This document shows, in pieces, positions 1 through 8,907 of a stretch of 64,000 nt of DNA (its first letter is position 1; each line of letters starts with the position of its first letter). Made by a program: the position numbers and the translations under genes. Source of the DNA: Acetivibrio thermocellus ATCC 27405 (GTDB taxonomy: Bacteria; Bacillota; Clostridia; Acetivibrionales; Acetivibrionaceae). The stretch is taken from positions 620,001 through 684,000 of the forward strand of contig NC_009012.1 of NCBI RefSeq assembly GCF_000015865.1, in the 5' to 3' direction. Under the pieces are notes generated by a model. That model searched no databases and was not told the origin of the DNA. It was given only the letters and a program-made list of their open reading frames with translations.

Positions 1-130
1 TAACTTTAGGGACAATGGTATTTTAAGCTATACAGCATTATTTGTCCATACCTGGGTTAACATATTATCACTGAAAAAGGGAGATTATATATTTGTAATA
101 CTTTTTATTATTAAATTTGGAGTGGTGTTC

Positions 131-541
131 ATGAAGTTAAAATTTGGCGTAATAATTCTTGCAGTTTTTTTACTTGCAGGCTGCAGCTCCAATATAAATT
201 ATGATGACAAAAATAATGTTGAATTTACAAGGCTTAACCAGGAGAATACACTTGATGTGGGTTCTGATCAAATCAGGATACTGAGTGCCAATACAACAGT
301 GGGCTATGAAGAATATGCAAGCATCAGCATAATCGGTAAACCCGAGGAAACATATACCATAACGTCAAGATACAAATGGGGCGGAGAAGATGTCACTGTC
401 GTTGAGAAAAGGAAGGCAAACAGAGACGGAGTTGCGACATGGGTGTGGAAGGTGCGGTCAAACACAATACCGGGAACTTATCCGATAGTAATAACCGGGG
501 GAAATCAGCGGATTGAAACATCCTATACGGTCCGGCCGTAG
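131..541 (+). CDS. Small secreted lipoprotein of unknown function
   Basis: A 136-residue protein. The N-terminus is a lipoprotein signal: charged MKLK, a hydrophobic core, then the lipobox LLAGC with Cys17 as the lipidation site, so it should be anchored on the outer face of the membrane. The rest is a compact, probably beta-rich domain with no motif I recognise. I chose the ATG at 131 because GGAG at 119-122 lies 8 nt upstream. A GTG at 122 is in frame but overlaps that site. The frame is open back to the window edge, but the upstream translation is AT-rich and does not look coding. It ends just before a bidirectional terminator and is convergent with the oadB-oadG pair. Confidence 0.75.
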   Translation: MKLKFGVIILAVFLLAGCSSNINYDDKNNVEFTRLNQENTLDVGSDQIRILSANTTVGYEEYASISIIGKPEETYTITSRYKWGGEDVTVVEKRKANRDGVATWVWKVRSNTIPGTYPIVITGGNQRIETSYTVRP

Positions 542-570
542 ATAAGAAAACAGTAGATAAGAAAACAATA

Positions 571-611
571 AAAAACTATTACACAATTAAAAATTGTTGT
601 AATAGTTTTTT
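571..611. terminator. Bidirectional intrinsic terminator
   Basis: A perfect stem pairs AAAACTATTACA (572-583) with TGTAATAGTTTT (599-610). CAATT/AATTG continue the stem inside. A-runs and T-runs flank it, so it can end both the lipoprotein gene (+) and the oadB-oadG transcript (-). A short direct repeat, TAGATAAGAAAACA, lies just upstream. Confidence 0.8.
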
Positions 612-659
612 ATTTAAACTAATATAACTTAAATTTACTAATTATAAACAATTTAAACA

Positions 660-821
660 TTAAACGTTGTCAGGATTTGAGTTCTCTTTATCAAATTTAT
701 TGCAAAAATATAGCAAGAGTTTCGTTATAATATAAAATAATATTAAAACGGTAAATACTCCAGCAAGTCCTAACAAAGCTACATTGATACCACTGGAGAA
801 TGCTTCCCAATTTATTTTCAT
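660..821 (-). CDS. Short OadG-like subunit of a sodium pump
   Basis: A 53-residue single-span membrane protein. It starts MKINWEAFSSG, has one hydrophobic helix (about residues 14-39), and ends in a short polar tail. AAGGGGATG is the ribosome site. It begins 17 nt after the oadB-like stop on the same strand. A tiny protein with one N-terminal helix next to OadB is typical of the gamma subunit (OadG/GcdG family), which holds the decarboxylase complex together. It is shorter than usual (about 80 or more residues) and lacks the extended Pro/His-rich C-terminal tail. The assignment rests on position and topology, not on a motif. Confidence 0.6.
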   Translation of the reverse strand: MKINWEAFSSGINVALLGLAGVFTVLILFYIITKLLLYFCNKFDKENSNPDNV

Positions 822-838
822 TAAAAATCATCCCCTTT

Positions 839-1948
839 TTACATAAATAGTGGAACCAGTGCAAGGATCATACCACCGGCAACTATTGAACCTAATTGTC
901 CGGAAACATTTGCACTAATGGATTGTGCTATTATGAAGTTTGTAGGATCCTCCTTGGTAGCCAACTGCTGAACAACCCTAGCAGACATTGGAAATGCGGA
1001 AATTCCTGCAGCACCGATCATTGGGTTTATTTTTTTCTTTAAGAACAAATTCAATATTTTTGCAAAAATTACTCCGCCGGCAGTGTCAAATATGAAAGCA
1101 ACCAGTCCCAAACCGATAATTAACAATGTACGCTTATTAAGGAATTGCTCTCCTACCATTGTTGAACCTATTGTAATACCCAAAAGTATGGTTACAATAT
1201 TGGCAAGTTCGTTTTGAGCGGATTTGGATAGTCTCTCCAGCACACCACATTCCCTGATAAGGTTTCCAAACATTAAGAATCCTACAAGGGCGACACTGGA
1301 TGGTGCAATAAGTCCGGCCAGCAATGTAACTATTATGGGAAACAAAATTTTGACTGACTTTGGTACTTTTTCCTCGGTGTATTCCATCCTTATAAGTCTT
1401 TCTTTTTTAGTGGTGAGGAGTTTGATAACCGGAGGTTGAATTATCGGAACCAGAGACATGTAAGAATATGCGGCTACGGTAATGGGACCGATAAGACCCG
1501 GAGCAAGTTTTTGGGCAACGACTATGGAAGTAGGACCGTCAGCAGCACCAATGATACCGATTGTAGCAGCTTCAGCTAAATCAAAACCGAGTAAAGTTGC
1601 AACCAGCATTGTAGCAAAAATACCGAACTGGGCGGCTGCACCGAAGAACAACATAAACGGATTTTTGAGTAATGGACCGAAATCAATCATCGCACCTACG
1701 GCGATAAAAATTAATACCGGAAAAAGTTCAGTCTTTATTCCTGCGTTGTATAAGATGCTTAATACACCCTCTTCACCTAAAGCATTTGAAAAAGGTATGT
1801 TTGCCAGAATTGTGCCGAATCCGATAGGAAGTAAAAGAGTTGGTTCATATTCTTTCGCTATTGCAAGGTAAATAAGTATACCTGCAATAATAAACATGGC
1901 AATGTTTTGCCAACTCATACAAAGTATACCTTTAAGAAGCTCTTGCAC
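839..1948 (-). CDS. Sodium-translocating decarboxylase beta subunit (OadB/GcdB family)
   Basis: A 369-residue polytopic membrane protein. It carries the family signature GAADGPTSIVVAQ in the conserved membrane-embedded region and a C-terminal SANVSGQLGSIVAGG segment. Beta subunits couple decarboxylation of a carboxybiotin carrier (oxaloacetate, methylmalonyl-CoA or glutaconyl-CoA systems) to sodium export. The start is GTG at 1948, preceded by AAGGGGG with 8 nt spacing. A sigma-A-like promoter lies at 1986-2014. No carboxyltransferase alpha subunit or biotin carrier is adjacent, only the small OadG-like gene downstream. The partner subunits are therefore encoded elsewhere and the substrate cannot be told from here. 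Confidence 0.88.
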   Translation of the reverse strand: MQELLKGILCMSWQNIAMFIIAGILIYLAIAKEYEPTLLLPIGFGTILANIPFSNALGEEGVLSILYNAGIKTELFPVLIFIAVGAMIDFGPLLKNPFMLFFGAAAQFGIFATMLVATLLGFDLAEAATIGIIGAADGPTSIVVAQKLAPGLIGPITVAAYSYMSLVPIIQPPVIKLLTTKKERLIRMEYTEEKVPKSVKILFPIIVTLLAGLIAPSSVALVGFLMFGNLIRECGVLERLSKSAQNELANIVTILLGITIGSTMVGEQFLNKRTLLIIGLGLVAFIFDTAGGVIFAKILNLFLKKKINPMIGAAGISAFPMSARVVQQLATKEDPTNFIIAQSISANVSGQLGSIVAGGMILALVPLFM

Positions 1949-1985
1949 AATGAGTCCCCCTTATTATAATTTTTATTCCCATTAA

Positions 1986-2014
1986 AGTATATTTGTTTTA
2001 TGTCCTTATTTCAA
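1986..2014 (-). promoter_or_regulatory. Promoter of the oadB-oadG pair
   Basis: On the minus strand TTGAAA (2009-2014) and TATACT (1986-1991) are separated by exactly 17 bp. The start codon of oadB is about 40 nt downstream. Sigma-A type; no operator is visible. Confidence 0.55.
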
Positions 2015-2250
2015 GTGGAATTATTATAAATTTAAAAACGGCGAAAAAGACAGAAAGTTAACATAATTCAATTTTATTAAAAAAATGAAATTTTTTGATA
2101 AAAAGTTGTTTATTCAATAAAGAGTGTTGGTAGTATTAATTAAATATGTATTTAAAATATAATTAATATGTGTAAATTGCAATATTAAATGCAACACCTA
2201 TAGTGGAAATCATCCATAATTTTAGGTGTTAAAGTACAACATCATCTTTT

Positions 2251-2372
2251 AGCCCTTCTTAACTACTATCTTGAGCGAGTGCAGAGGGTAGTCAAGGGTT
2301 ATCGATAGATAAGACAAAGTCTTTACCCTTGACTACCCTCAAATGAGCTTTAAAATATCTTGGATGAAGGGC

Positions 2373-2373
<1 letters not shown>
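2251..2373. repeat. Large hairpin at the 3' end of the IS30 element
   Basis: A perfect 16-bp inverted repeat (2284-2299 against 2325-2340, arm GAGGGTAGTCAAGGGT) has a 25-nt loop. It is enclosed by a second, 8-bp pair AGCCCTTC (2251-2258) / GAAGGGCT (2366-2373). It lies directly after the transposase stop. It may block transcription entering or leaving the element. Confidence 0.7.
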
Positions 2374-3482
<1,109 letters not shown>

Positions 3483-3532
3483 TCATACATGATTTCTCAC
3501 TATGGTTGTCAATTTTTTATTTCATTTTACTG

Positions 3533-3562
3533 TTGCATTTAATTTTACAACGAACCTATAAT
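3533..3562 (+). promoter_or_regulatory. Possible hybrid promoter formed at the IS30 right end
   Basis: TTGCAT inside the right inverted repeat (3533-3538) and TATAAT in the flanking target repeat (3557-3562) are 18 bp apart. They point toward the histidine kinase that starts at 3612. If used, the insertion supplies the -35 box for that gene. Confidence 0.4.
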
Positions 3563-3611
3563 TAATATGTATATTTATTTAATTAAACTGGTATAAGAGG
3601 AGGGATATAAT

Positions 3612-5117
3612 TTGGACGGAAACACGCTGGAGTTGATATTCAGTTGTGCAAACAGAAACTTATGTGACGGCAAAATCGAAAAGGATGAAAAAGAGGGTAA
3701 GCCGGGAAAAATAAAATGTTTTAATTGCAATAAGAAGCTATGCAGGTTCAGTAATTTAACAAATACGGCAATAATCAAAGAAAAAGTTCCAACTATGAAT
3801 ATAAAGAAAGATTTAAAAAAGCCATATCCACTTAAATTAAAAAAATCCGGAAGAAAGCTGCTTGCTGAAAGATATTACCAAATTCTTAGAAGAAAATATA
3901 ATTGCCTTTATGAGATTTTTAACAGTATTGAACTTCCGATAGTAAGTATATCCTATCCGAGTTTTAATATAATTGGAATTAATAATAAAGCCAAGAAAGA
4001 TGTAAAGCTTTTGCGTAAATGTGTTGCATTTGTAAGAGAGGTTAAAAAAGGTAATAATATATTAAATGCTTTATCAAAAGTATATTCTTGTCGAAACCAA
4101 AAATATTTAGCTGAAATGCTTTTTACAAAGTCGCCGGTATATCTTCCTAATGTTGAAATTGATAATAATGGCAGAAAAATTTATTATAAATTAATGCACC
4201 AGCCGATTTTAAATTCTCGTAATAAAATAGTAGGTTTTCTGATAATTCCCATTGATATAACCCAGGAGATAGAACAGAAAAAATATATAGAAAATCTGGC
4301 CAGATTCAAAGATGAGTTTTTGTACGGCATAACCCATGAGTTCAAAACTCCTCTGGTAGTTATAAGCTCGGCTTTGCAGGCAATAGAGGCTCTTTGCAGA
4401 GATGAGCTTACCGACAGGGTAAAAAAATACTTAAACAGGATTAAGCAAAATACCTTCAGGCAAATAAGGCTTGTAAATAATTTGCTGGATATAGCCAGAA
4501 TTGAGGCCGGTCATATCAAAATATTCAAGAGGAATCTGGATATTGTTGCTTTGACTCGTCTGATAACCGAGTCAGTATCAATGTTTGCCGATTTAAAAGG
4601 TGTACAGCTCTTGTTTTATTCCAATATTGATAAAAAGATTATTGCTATTGATGAAGAAAAATATGAACGGATTATGCTTAACCTGCTCTCAAATGCAATT
4701 AAATTTACCCCCAAAGATAGATCGGTATATGTGGAAGTTTCAGCTAAGGAGGGATGTGTGGAGATAAAAGTCAAAGACAGTGGAATAGGGATACCCAAAG
4801 ATAAAATCAAGACCATTTTTGAAAGGTTCGGGCAGGTGGACAGTTCATTGTCAAGAAATGCCGAGGGTACAGGTATAGGATTGTCCCTGGTTCGCATGTT
4901 TGTAAATGCTATGGGCGGAGAAATTAGTGTGACGAGCGAAGAAAACATTGGCAGTACTTTTACAGTCACTTTGCCTGATGCCGTAACTGAATGCGGATAT
5001 GAAAATGACTGTTTTGACGATTTGAGAGATGAGCGTTTGATACAAGCTATCAAAATAGAGTTTTCGGATATATATTTTGAGGAAAAGGAAGACAAAAAGA
5101 AAAGCCTTGAAACTTAA
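3612..5117 (+). CDS. Cytoplasmic PAS-type sensor histidine kinase with N-terminal cysteine cluster
   Basis: A 501-residue orphan kinase without membrane segments. Residues 1-50 hold five cysteines (C12, C18, C36, C39, C44) in a zinc-ribbon-like spacing. Residues about 98-222 look like a PAS sensor domain. HisKA follows with phospho-acceptor H242 in GITHEFKTPLVVI. The HATPase domain shows the N box (LLSNAIKFTP), G1 (DSGIGIP), F (FERFGQVD) and G2 (GTGIGLSLVRM). The start is TTG at 3612, supported by AGGAGGG seven nt upstream. No response regulator is adjacent. Orphan soluble kinases of this build in clostridia often feed Spo0A, but that is inference. The IS30 element lies directly upstream. Confidence 0.88.
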   Translation: MDGNTLELIFSCANRNLCDGKIEKDEKEGKPGKIKCFNCNKKLCRFSNLTNTAIIKEKVPTMNIKKDLKKPYPLKLKKSGRKLLAERYYQILRRKYNCLYEIFNSIELPIVSISYPSFNIIGINNKAKKDVKLLRKCVAFVREVKKGNNILNALSKVYSCRNQKYLAEMLFTKSPVYLPNVEIDNNGRKIYYKLMHQPILNSRNKIVGFLIIPIDITQEIEQKKYIENLARFKDEFLYGITHEFKTPLVVISSALQAIEALCRDELTDRVKKYLNRIKQNTFRQIRLVNNLLDIARIEAGHIKIFKRNLDIVALTRLITESVSMFADLKGVQLLFYSNIDKKIIAIDEEKYERIMLNLLSNAIKFTPKDRSVYVEVSAKEGCVEIKVKDSGIGIPKDKIKTIFERFGQVDSSLSRNAEGTGIGLSLVRMFVNAMGGEISVTSEENIGSTFTVTLPDAVTECGYENDCFDDLRDERLIQAIKIEFSDIYFEEKEDKKKSLET

Positions 5118-5135
5118 AACTTCAAGGCTTTTCTT
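5098..5135 (+). terminator. Terminator of the histidine kinase gene
   Basis: AAAGCCTTGAA pairs with TTCAAGGCTTT and is followed by TCTTTTT. The kinase stop codon TAA (5115-5117) lies inside the loop. Confidence 0.85.
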
Positions 5136-5141
5136 TTTGTT

Positions 5142-5217
5142 TGGTGCGCCATCAGGGACTCGAACCCCGGGCCCACTGATTAAGAGTCAGTTGCTCTACC
5201 AACTGAGCTAATGGCGC
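5142..5217 (-). tRNA. tRNA-Lys (anticodon CTT)
   Basis: Read on the minus strand, this folds as a complete cloverleaf. The acceptor stem pairs GCGCCAT with ATGGCGC. The anticodon stem ACTGA/TCAGT encloses the loop CTCTTAA with anticodon CTT. The T arm contains GGTTCGAGTCC. The terminal CCA is encoded (5142-5144). It reads AAG lysine codons. It lies just outside the tRNA-Leu-linked island. Confidence 0.95.
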
Positions 5218-5358
5218 ATATCTTATTTTGTCCGCCGAACAATTATATATTATAAGGGGGATGCATCATATTGTCAACACCAAATTTAAAAATTTTTATA
5301 AAATTTTTGTCCGTATAGAATAAGTGATAAATTGTCAAAAAATTTTTTAAGAAATAGA

Positions 5359-5388
5359 TTGACATTGTTATAGATGTTGTTGTATAAT
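5359..5388 (+). promoter_or_regulatory. Promoter of the tRNA-Leu locus
   Basis: TTGACA (5359-5364) and TATAAT (5383-5388) are both perfect, with an 18-bp spacer. They end 27 nt before the tRNA-Leu fragment at 5416. Transcripts could run through the fragment into the intact tRNA-Leu at 5599. Confidence 0.7.
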
Positions 5389-5415
5389 ACATCTTGCGTG
5401 ATTGATGAATAACTT

Positions 5416-5466
5416 GCCGAAGTGGTGAAATTGGCAGACGCACTGGACTCAAAATCCAATGCGTGA
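5416..5466 (+). pseudogene. 5' half of a tRNA-Leu gene (CAA) cut in the variable arm
   Basis: The sequence begins GCCGAAGTGG, followed by a good D arm and an anticodon stem-loop (TGGA / CTCAAAA / TCCA, anticodon CAA). It runs into ATGCGTGAAGG and then loses tRNA character. The expected 3' acceptor strand CTTCGGC is not found nearby. It contains the shared core ACTCAAAATC (5447-5456) and lies at the left edge of the mobile island. I read it as a host or earlier tRNA-Leu split by integration. Confidence 0.75.
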
Positions 5467-5529
5467 AGGTTTTTCGTATAAGCTGTAAACCTTGATAAAT
5501 CTGGGTTTCAGCGAATATGATAAGTGAAT

Positions 5530-5584
5530 ATCCCTCCACAGCATCCCTCCAATTTCCTCGGGTGTGTAAGTGGTCGGATAAAAC
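5530..5584 (+). repeat. Left-end repeats resembling the right end of the island
   Basis: Two ATCCCTCC copies (5530-5537, 5543-5550) are followed by GGTCGGATAAAACT (CGGATAAAAC at 5575-5584), just ahead of the intact tRNA-Leu. The same succession occurs at 24750-24842 ahead of the 3' tRNA-Leu half. These may be integrase arm-type sites, or the relic of a tandem element. Confidence 0.6.
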
Positions 5585-5598
5585 TAAATAGTTAACGT

Positions 5599-5685
5599 GC
5601 CGATGTGGCGGAACTGGCAGACGCCCACGACTCAAAATCGTGTTCCCGGAAGGGAGTGTGGGTTCGACTCCCACCATCGGCACCA
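5599..5685 (+). tRNA. tRNA-Leu (anticodon CAA), intact
   Basis: An 87-nt class II tRNA. The acceptor stem GCCGATG/CATCGGC is perfect, and the anticodon stem CACGA/TCGTG encloses the loop CTCAAAA (anticodon CAA, reading TTG leucine codons). It has a long variable arm, a T arm GTGGGTTCGACTCCCAC, and an encoded CCA. It carries the attachment-like core ACTCAAAATC across the anticodon loop and sits directly beside the integrase gene. It is probably the tRNA copy kept functional by the island. Confidence 0.94.
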
Positions 5686-5703
5686 ATTAAAAGACAGCGT
5701 TGG

Positions 5704-5729
5704 TCCCCTTGTGTAAGGGGATTTTTTTT
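5704..5729. terminator. Terminator between tRNA-Leu and integrase
   Basis: TCCCCTT (5704-5710) pairs with AAGGGGA (5715-5721) over a GTGT loop, followed by eight T. It ends the tRNA-Leu transcript and overlaps the integrase stop codon region on the other strand. Confidence 0.85.
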
Positions 5730-7248
5730 ATCTCTCTAATTCATCAGTTGATTCCTGCTGGTCGAATAAAACTGGCAGGATTGCATTTGCCGTAGCAATT
5801 TTGCTGTTATAGTCTAAATGAGTGTATATGTTGGCTGTCGTGGATATATCGCTGTGCCCCAACCACTCCTGTATTTGCTTGAGACTTACACCGTTTGCGT
5901 ATAGCAGGCTCGCACATGAGTGTCGTAAATCATGAAACCTGATTTTCTTTAACCCATGTTTCTCCAGTAAAAGTGCAAAATGCTGTGATATATAGTTTGG
6001 TTTCATTCGCTCTCCTATCTCATTAACGTGAACAAAGTCCAAGTATTTGTCATTGTAGCAACTACCGCATAACCTCCTGTTATTCTCTATATCTTTTTTC
6101 TTCTGCAACAGTAAGTCTGCGATTGGCTTGACCAGCGGCAACGTGCGTTTACTGGCTTTTGATTTGGTTCCCTCCTTTTCTATAATAACATTGCCTTGCC
6201 CGTCTCCAAAGTTGACCTCTGTCACTGTGAATTGTATTGTTATTTTCGGGTCATCTGGGTTAAAATCAATCGCATCCCACCTTAACCCTATTATCTCGCT
6301 CCTACGCAGACCATAGTAAGCCGCTAAAACTATGGGTAACTCCAAGGGGTCACCTTTTGCAGCCTTGAAAAGTTTAGCAAGCTCCTCATCGGTGTAGTAG
6401 GATGCAGTGTAATCCTGCTTTTTAGGACGCTCAATCCTGTCGGCTGGATTAGATTTAATTAAACCCAGATGAAAAGCGTGCTGCAAGGCTTTGCGAATGT
6501 TGGCATGACGTCTTAACACCGAATTAGGCGACAGTCCCTTACTTAATTCGTGCTGATAAAAGTCCTGCAAATACTTGGGGTTTTCCTCAATATCGGTCAG
6601 TGTCAGCTTTTTGTCCATAAAATAGGGGATTATGCTCTGCCTGATGCCACTGTTATAGGATGCGTATGTGGTCTCCCTGACTCTGGTCCGCATCATCTCC
6701 AACCACTCCAATAAAAAGTCCACGAATAAAACCGACACCTCATCTGTCGCAGGGTTAATACCTTTTGCTGGGTTGCTCTCAATCCAGCCAAGCTCTATTG
6801 CGTAGTTTAACGATAATGTAATAATCTCGTGTATCTGCAAGATGGTCTTTTTAGACGCATGGTTTTTCGTCTTTTCATGGTTATAGTAGGCTTCCAGTGT
6901 TGAGGTCCTTATCTCGTGGAGCTGCAAATTTAAGCTCTTAAAGTAAGGACCGATAAAAACTCTGGCGTTATGGCTGTATACTGCGTAAGTTTCTTCGTCA
7001 AAGTCGTTCATCTTGTCCTTTAGCCATCTGTCTAAAAAGACGTGATACGGAGTGTTCTTACCTGACGCAATATCCTCCGGCTTAAAAGTCTTACGAGCCT
7101 CCAATAACATAGCCTCGGCTTTTTTCTTATTGCCCTTTACAGGCAGGCCCGTGCTAATTGATTTGCTCCGTCTTTTACCATCACCGTCCTTCCAGTTAAG
7201 TATTATGTGGTAGTATCCGTTCTTCTCACGCAAGTGTCCTGCTATCAT
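5728..7248 (-). CDS. Tyrosine recombinase / island integrase with duplicated core-binding domain
   Basis: 506 residues; this enzyme catalyses integration at tRNA-Leu. An N-terminal arm-binding region (about 1-58) is followed by two successive SAM-like core-binding domains. The first is about 68-165 and ends SNPAKGI. The second is about 174-272 and ends SNPADRI. The catalytic domain then shows R315 (GLRRSE), a Lys near 364, H439-x-x-R442 (HDLRH), H465 (LGHSD) and nucleophile Y475 (IYTHLDY). Usual length is 370-400 residues; the extra length is the second core-binding domain. The ATG at 7248 was chosen because GGAGGGGTGAG lies 7 nt upstream; the longer frame to 7299 has no such site. It borders the intact tRNA-Leu, as expected for an integrase at attL. 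Confidence 0.92.
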   Translation of the reverse strand: MIAGHLREKNGYYHIILNWKDGDGKRRSKSISTGLPVKGNKKKAEAMLLEARKTFKPEDIASGKNTPYHVFLDRWLKDKMNDFDEETYAVYSHNARVFIGPYFKSLNLQLHEIRTSTLEAYYNHEKTKNHASKKTILQIHEIITLSLNYAIELGWIESNPAKGINPATDEVSVLFVDFLLEWLEMMRTRVRETTYASYNSGIRQSIIPYFMDKKLTLTDIEENPKYLQDFYQHELSKGLSPNSVLRRHANIRKALQHAFHLGLIKSNPADRIERPKKQDYTASYYTDEELAKLFKAAKGDPLELPIVLAAYYGLRRSEIIGLRWDAIDFNPDDPKITIQFTVTEVNFGDGQGNVIIEKEGTKSKASKRTLPLVKPIADLLLQKKKDIENNRRLCGSCYNDKYLDFVHVNEIGERMKPNYISQHFALLLEKHGLKKIRFHDLRHSCASLLYANGVSLKQIQEWLGHSDISTTANIYTHLDYNSKIATANAILPVLFDQQESTDELER

Positions 7249-7358
7249 AATAAAACTCACCCCTCCTTTAGTTGATAGCAGCCAACCTACCACTGACAAG
7301 CTATAGTATACCGATATTATTGGCTGCCAACAACGTATAACGCATTGGATTTTTACGA

Positions 7359-7568
7359 TTAAGCAACGCCGATAAAACGTAACACGCTAATTTTCGGGAT
7401 TTTATAGATTCGACCGATTTTTAGATGTTGGATGTTGTTTGCCCGCAATAGCTTGTAGGCAGTTTTGGTGCTGATGCCAAGCATCTGGCTCATTTGCTGC
7501 ACATCCAATACATCTGGATAGTCCGCAAATGTAACATTGATAGTATTGTTTGGAACTTCATCCCGCAT
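7359..7568 (-). CDS. Excisionase-like HTH protein (left copy)
   Basis: 69 residues, with a winged-helix/excisionase-type DNA-binding fold. The motif YPDVLDVQQMSQMLGIS is followed by TKTAYKLLRANNIQHLKIG and a short strand ending in IPKISVLRFI. It lies upstream of the integrase on the same strand, so it probably acts as recombination directionality factor or integrase regulator. The start ATG at 7568 follows GGAGGTGATTTT; the longer open frame has no ribosome site. A paralogue with the same YPD...QML...RKLIRAN pattern lies at the other end of the island (24418-24663). Confidence 0.75.
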   Translation of the reverse strand: MRDEVPNNTINVTFADYPDVLDVQQMSQMLGISTKTAYKLLRANNIQHLKIGRIYKIPKISVLRFIGVA

Positions 7569-7636
7569 AAAATCACCTCCGGAACCCTTATGTTTTGGGA
7601 TGTTTTGAGGGAGGCCTGATTTTGCGGGGGTTCCTG

Positions 7637-7681
7637 CGAATAAAACTTGACACCGGCCTAATAATTGGGACTGGCCTAATA
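7637..7681. promoter_or_regulatory. Intergenic repeats between the divergent HTH and methyltransferase genes
   Basis: Two direct copies of GGCCTAATA (7655-7663 and 7673-7681) are 18 bp apart. TTGACA (7647-7652) and one CGAATAAAAC motif copy (7637-7646) lie beside them. CCGGCCTAAT recurs at 9436-9445, upstream of the XRE gene. Candidate operator for an island regulator; no convincing -10 was found. Confidence 0.4.
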
Positions 7682-7714
7682 TACGCAAGTTATGCTAAAA
7701 TCTGCGTATGGGAG

Positions 7715-8737
7715 GTGATAGGCATAGCAAAATTAACTGATAAACAAATAAAGATTAGGGAGTACCTCAAATCTGCTTGGAATCTATCGGATAGAAGCAT
7801 TGCACGAGCTCTTGGAGTATCACATAGCACGGTCGGTCGAGTACGTAAGGAAATGCAAAAAAGTGGTCGATTCGACCACTTGTCAAATACAGCGGATAAC
7901 GAGTGGATGAACCACCCGTATATACAGGCTAATAAAGGATTGCTGGAAACATTAAATCCCCGGGGACTGCGAGCCATCAAAAACATTGAAGTGCTTGATT
8001 ATATGCAGGCTCACCCGCAGATAAAAAGCCCGTGCGTTGCACAGGCTTATTTAGCACGAGAAAAAAGACAACAGCGTAAAGACACAAGGGTAACTATATC
8101 TTTGGACGATGTTGATATTAGGGTCGCTGACGTTAGGCACGTTGAACAGTTTGATTGGATTGAGGACGGAAGCATTGACCTTTGTATTTGTGACCCGCCT
8201 TGGGATAGGACGTCAATCCCCATATGCGAAGGTATCAGCAGGGTCGCAGCCGATAAATTGCGTGACGGCGGAAGCCTACTCGTGCTTACCGGAGGCAGCC
8301 ACTTGCCTGATATTATAAATGCACTATCAGCGAATAAAAGGCTACGCTATCACTGGCTCCTGACATGCCCGTTGCCGCAAGGCTCTCCTGCGTCCGTAAG
8401 CAGGCTAAAAATACAGAGCAAGGTCAGGTTTGTGCTTTGGTATGTCAAGGGGACTTACGACGGCGATATTGTATCAGACTACATAAATCGACCTAATAGC
8501 AGCAGTGCTACGGATAAAACCTACCATGAGTGGGGAGCACCGGAAGAACTGATTTCTGAATTGATAGAACGGTTTTCAAACCCCGGAGATACCGTAGCTG
8601 ACTGGACCGTCGGCGGGGGTACTACTGCTGTCTGTGCAGTGCTGCTTGGGCGGAAGTTTATCGGGTCTGATGTGGACGAAAATGCCGTCAAGACAACCTT
8701 ACGCAGAGTGCGTCAACTATTTGGTTACGCCCGATAA
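7715..8737 (+). CDS. HTH-fused DNA methyltransferase (beta-class N4/N6)
   Basis: About 340 residues. The N-terminus is a helix-turn-helix (SDRSIARALGVSHSTVGRVR). The C-terminal half is an amino-methyltransferase. The catalytic motif DPPW (D160) precedes the SAM-binding motif DWTVGGGTT (about 296-304), the order of beta-class enzymes. GGGTT replaces the usual GSGTT. It transfers methyl from SAM to A or C in DNA; the target is unknown. No cognate nuclease is adjacent, so it may be an orphan protecting or regulating methylase. Start: the best ribosome site GGGAGGTG (7710-7717) is followed six nt later by ATA (7724), not by ATG/GTG/TTG. GTG at 7715 overlaps the site and is given here only as the nearest normal codon. 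Confidence 0.8.
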   Translation: MIGIAKLTDKQIKIREYLKSAWNLSDRSIARALGVSHSTVGRVRKEMQKSGRFDHLSNTADNEWMNHPYIQANKGLLETLNPRGLRAIKNIEVLDYMQAHPQIKSPCVAQAYLAREKRQQRKDTRVTISLDDVDIRVADVRHVEQFDWIEDGSIDLCICDPPWDRTSIPICEGISRVAADKLRDGGSLLVLTGGSHLPDIINALSANKRLRYHWLLTCPLPQGSPASVSRLKIQSKVRFVLWYVKGTYDGDIVSDYINRPNSSSATDKTYHEWGAPEELISELIERFSNPGDTVADWTVGGGTTAVCAVLLGRKFIGSDVDENAVKTTLRRVRQLFGYAR

Positions 8738-8876
8738 AACCTGCGTTACGGGCTTACGACAATCGCCTGCATAAGCCCCTCTGTCTCCACACTCACTCTT
8801 GGTACCTCCACCTGCAATTGACCCATTATAAATATTTGCAAGGCCTGATTTGTTATCAAATTCAAAGCAAAAATCT

Positions 8877-8905
8877 AAACCTCATCCTACTACGGATGAG
8901 GTTTT
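8877..8905. terminator. Bidirectional terminator between methyltransferase and XRE genes
   Basis: AAACCTCATCC (8877-8887) pairs with GGATGAGGTTT (8894-8904). It is T-rich on both strands and lies 3 nt from the XRE stop codon. The 170 nt between the methyltransferase stop and the XRE stop hold nothing else recognisable. Confidence 0.8.
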
Positions 8906-8907
8906 AG

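Noticed and set aside
1-121. In-frame extension of the lipoprotein to the window edge
   Set aside because: The sequence is open but AT-rich, and a good ribosome site and lipoprotein signal support the start at 131.
5416-5685. tRNA-Leu with a group I intron spanning to the second tRNA
   Set aside because: The second tRNA is complete by itself, its acceptor differs from the first, and the break lies after the anticodon arm, not in the anticodon loop.
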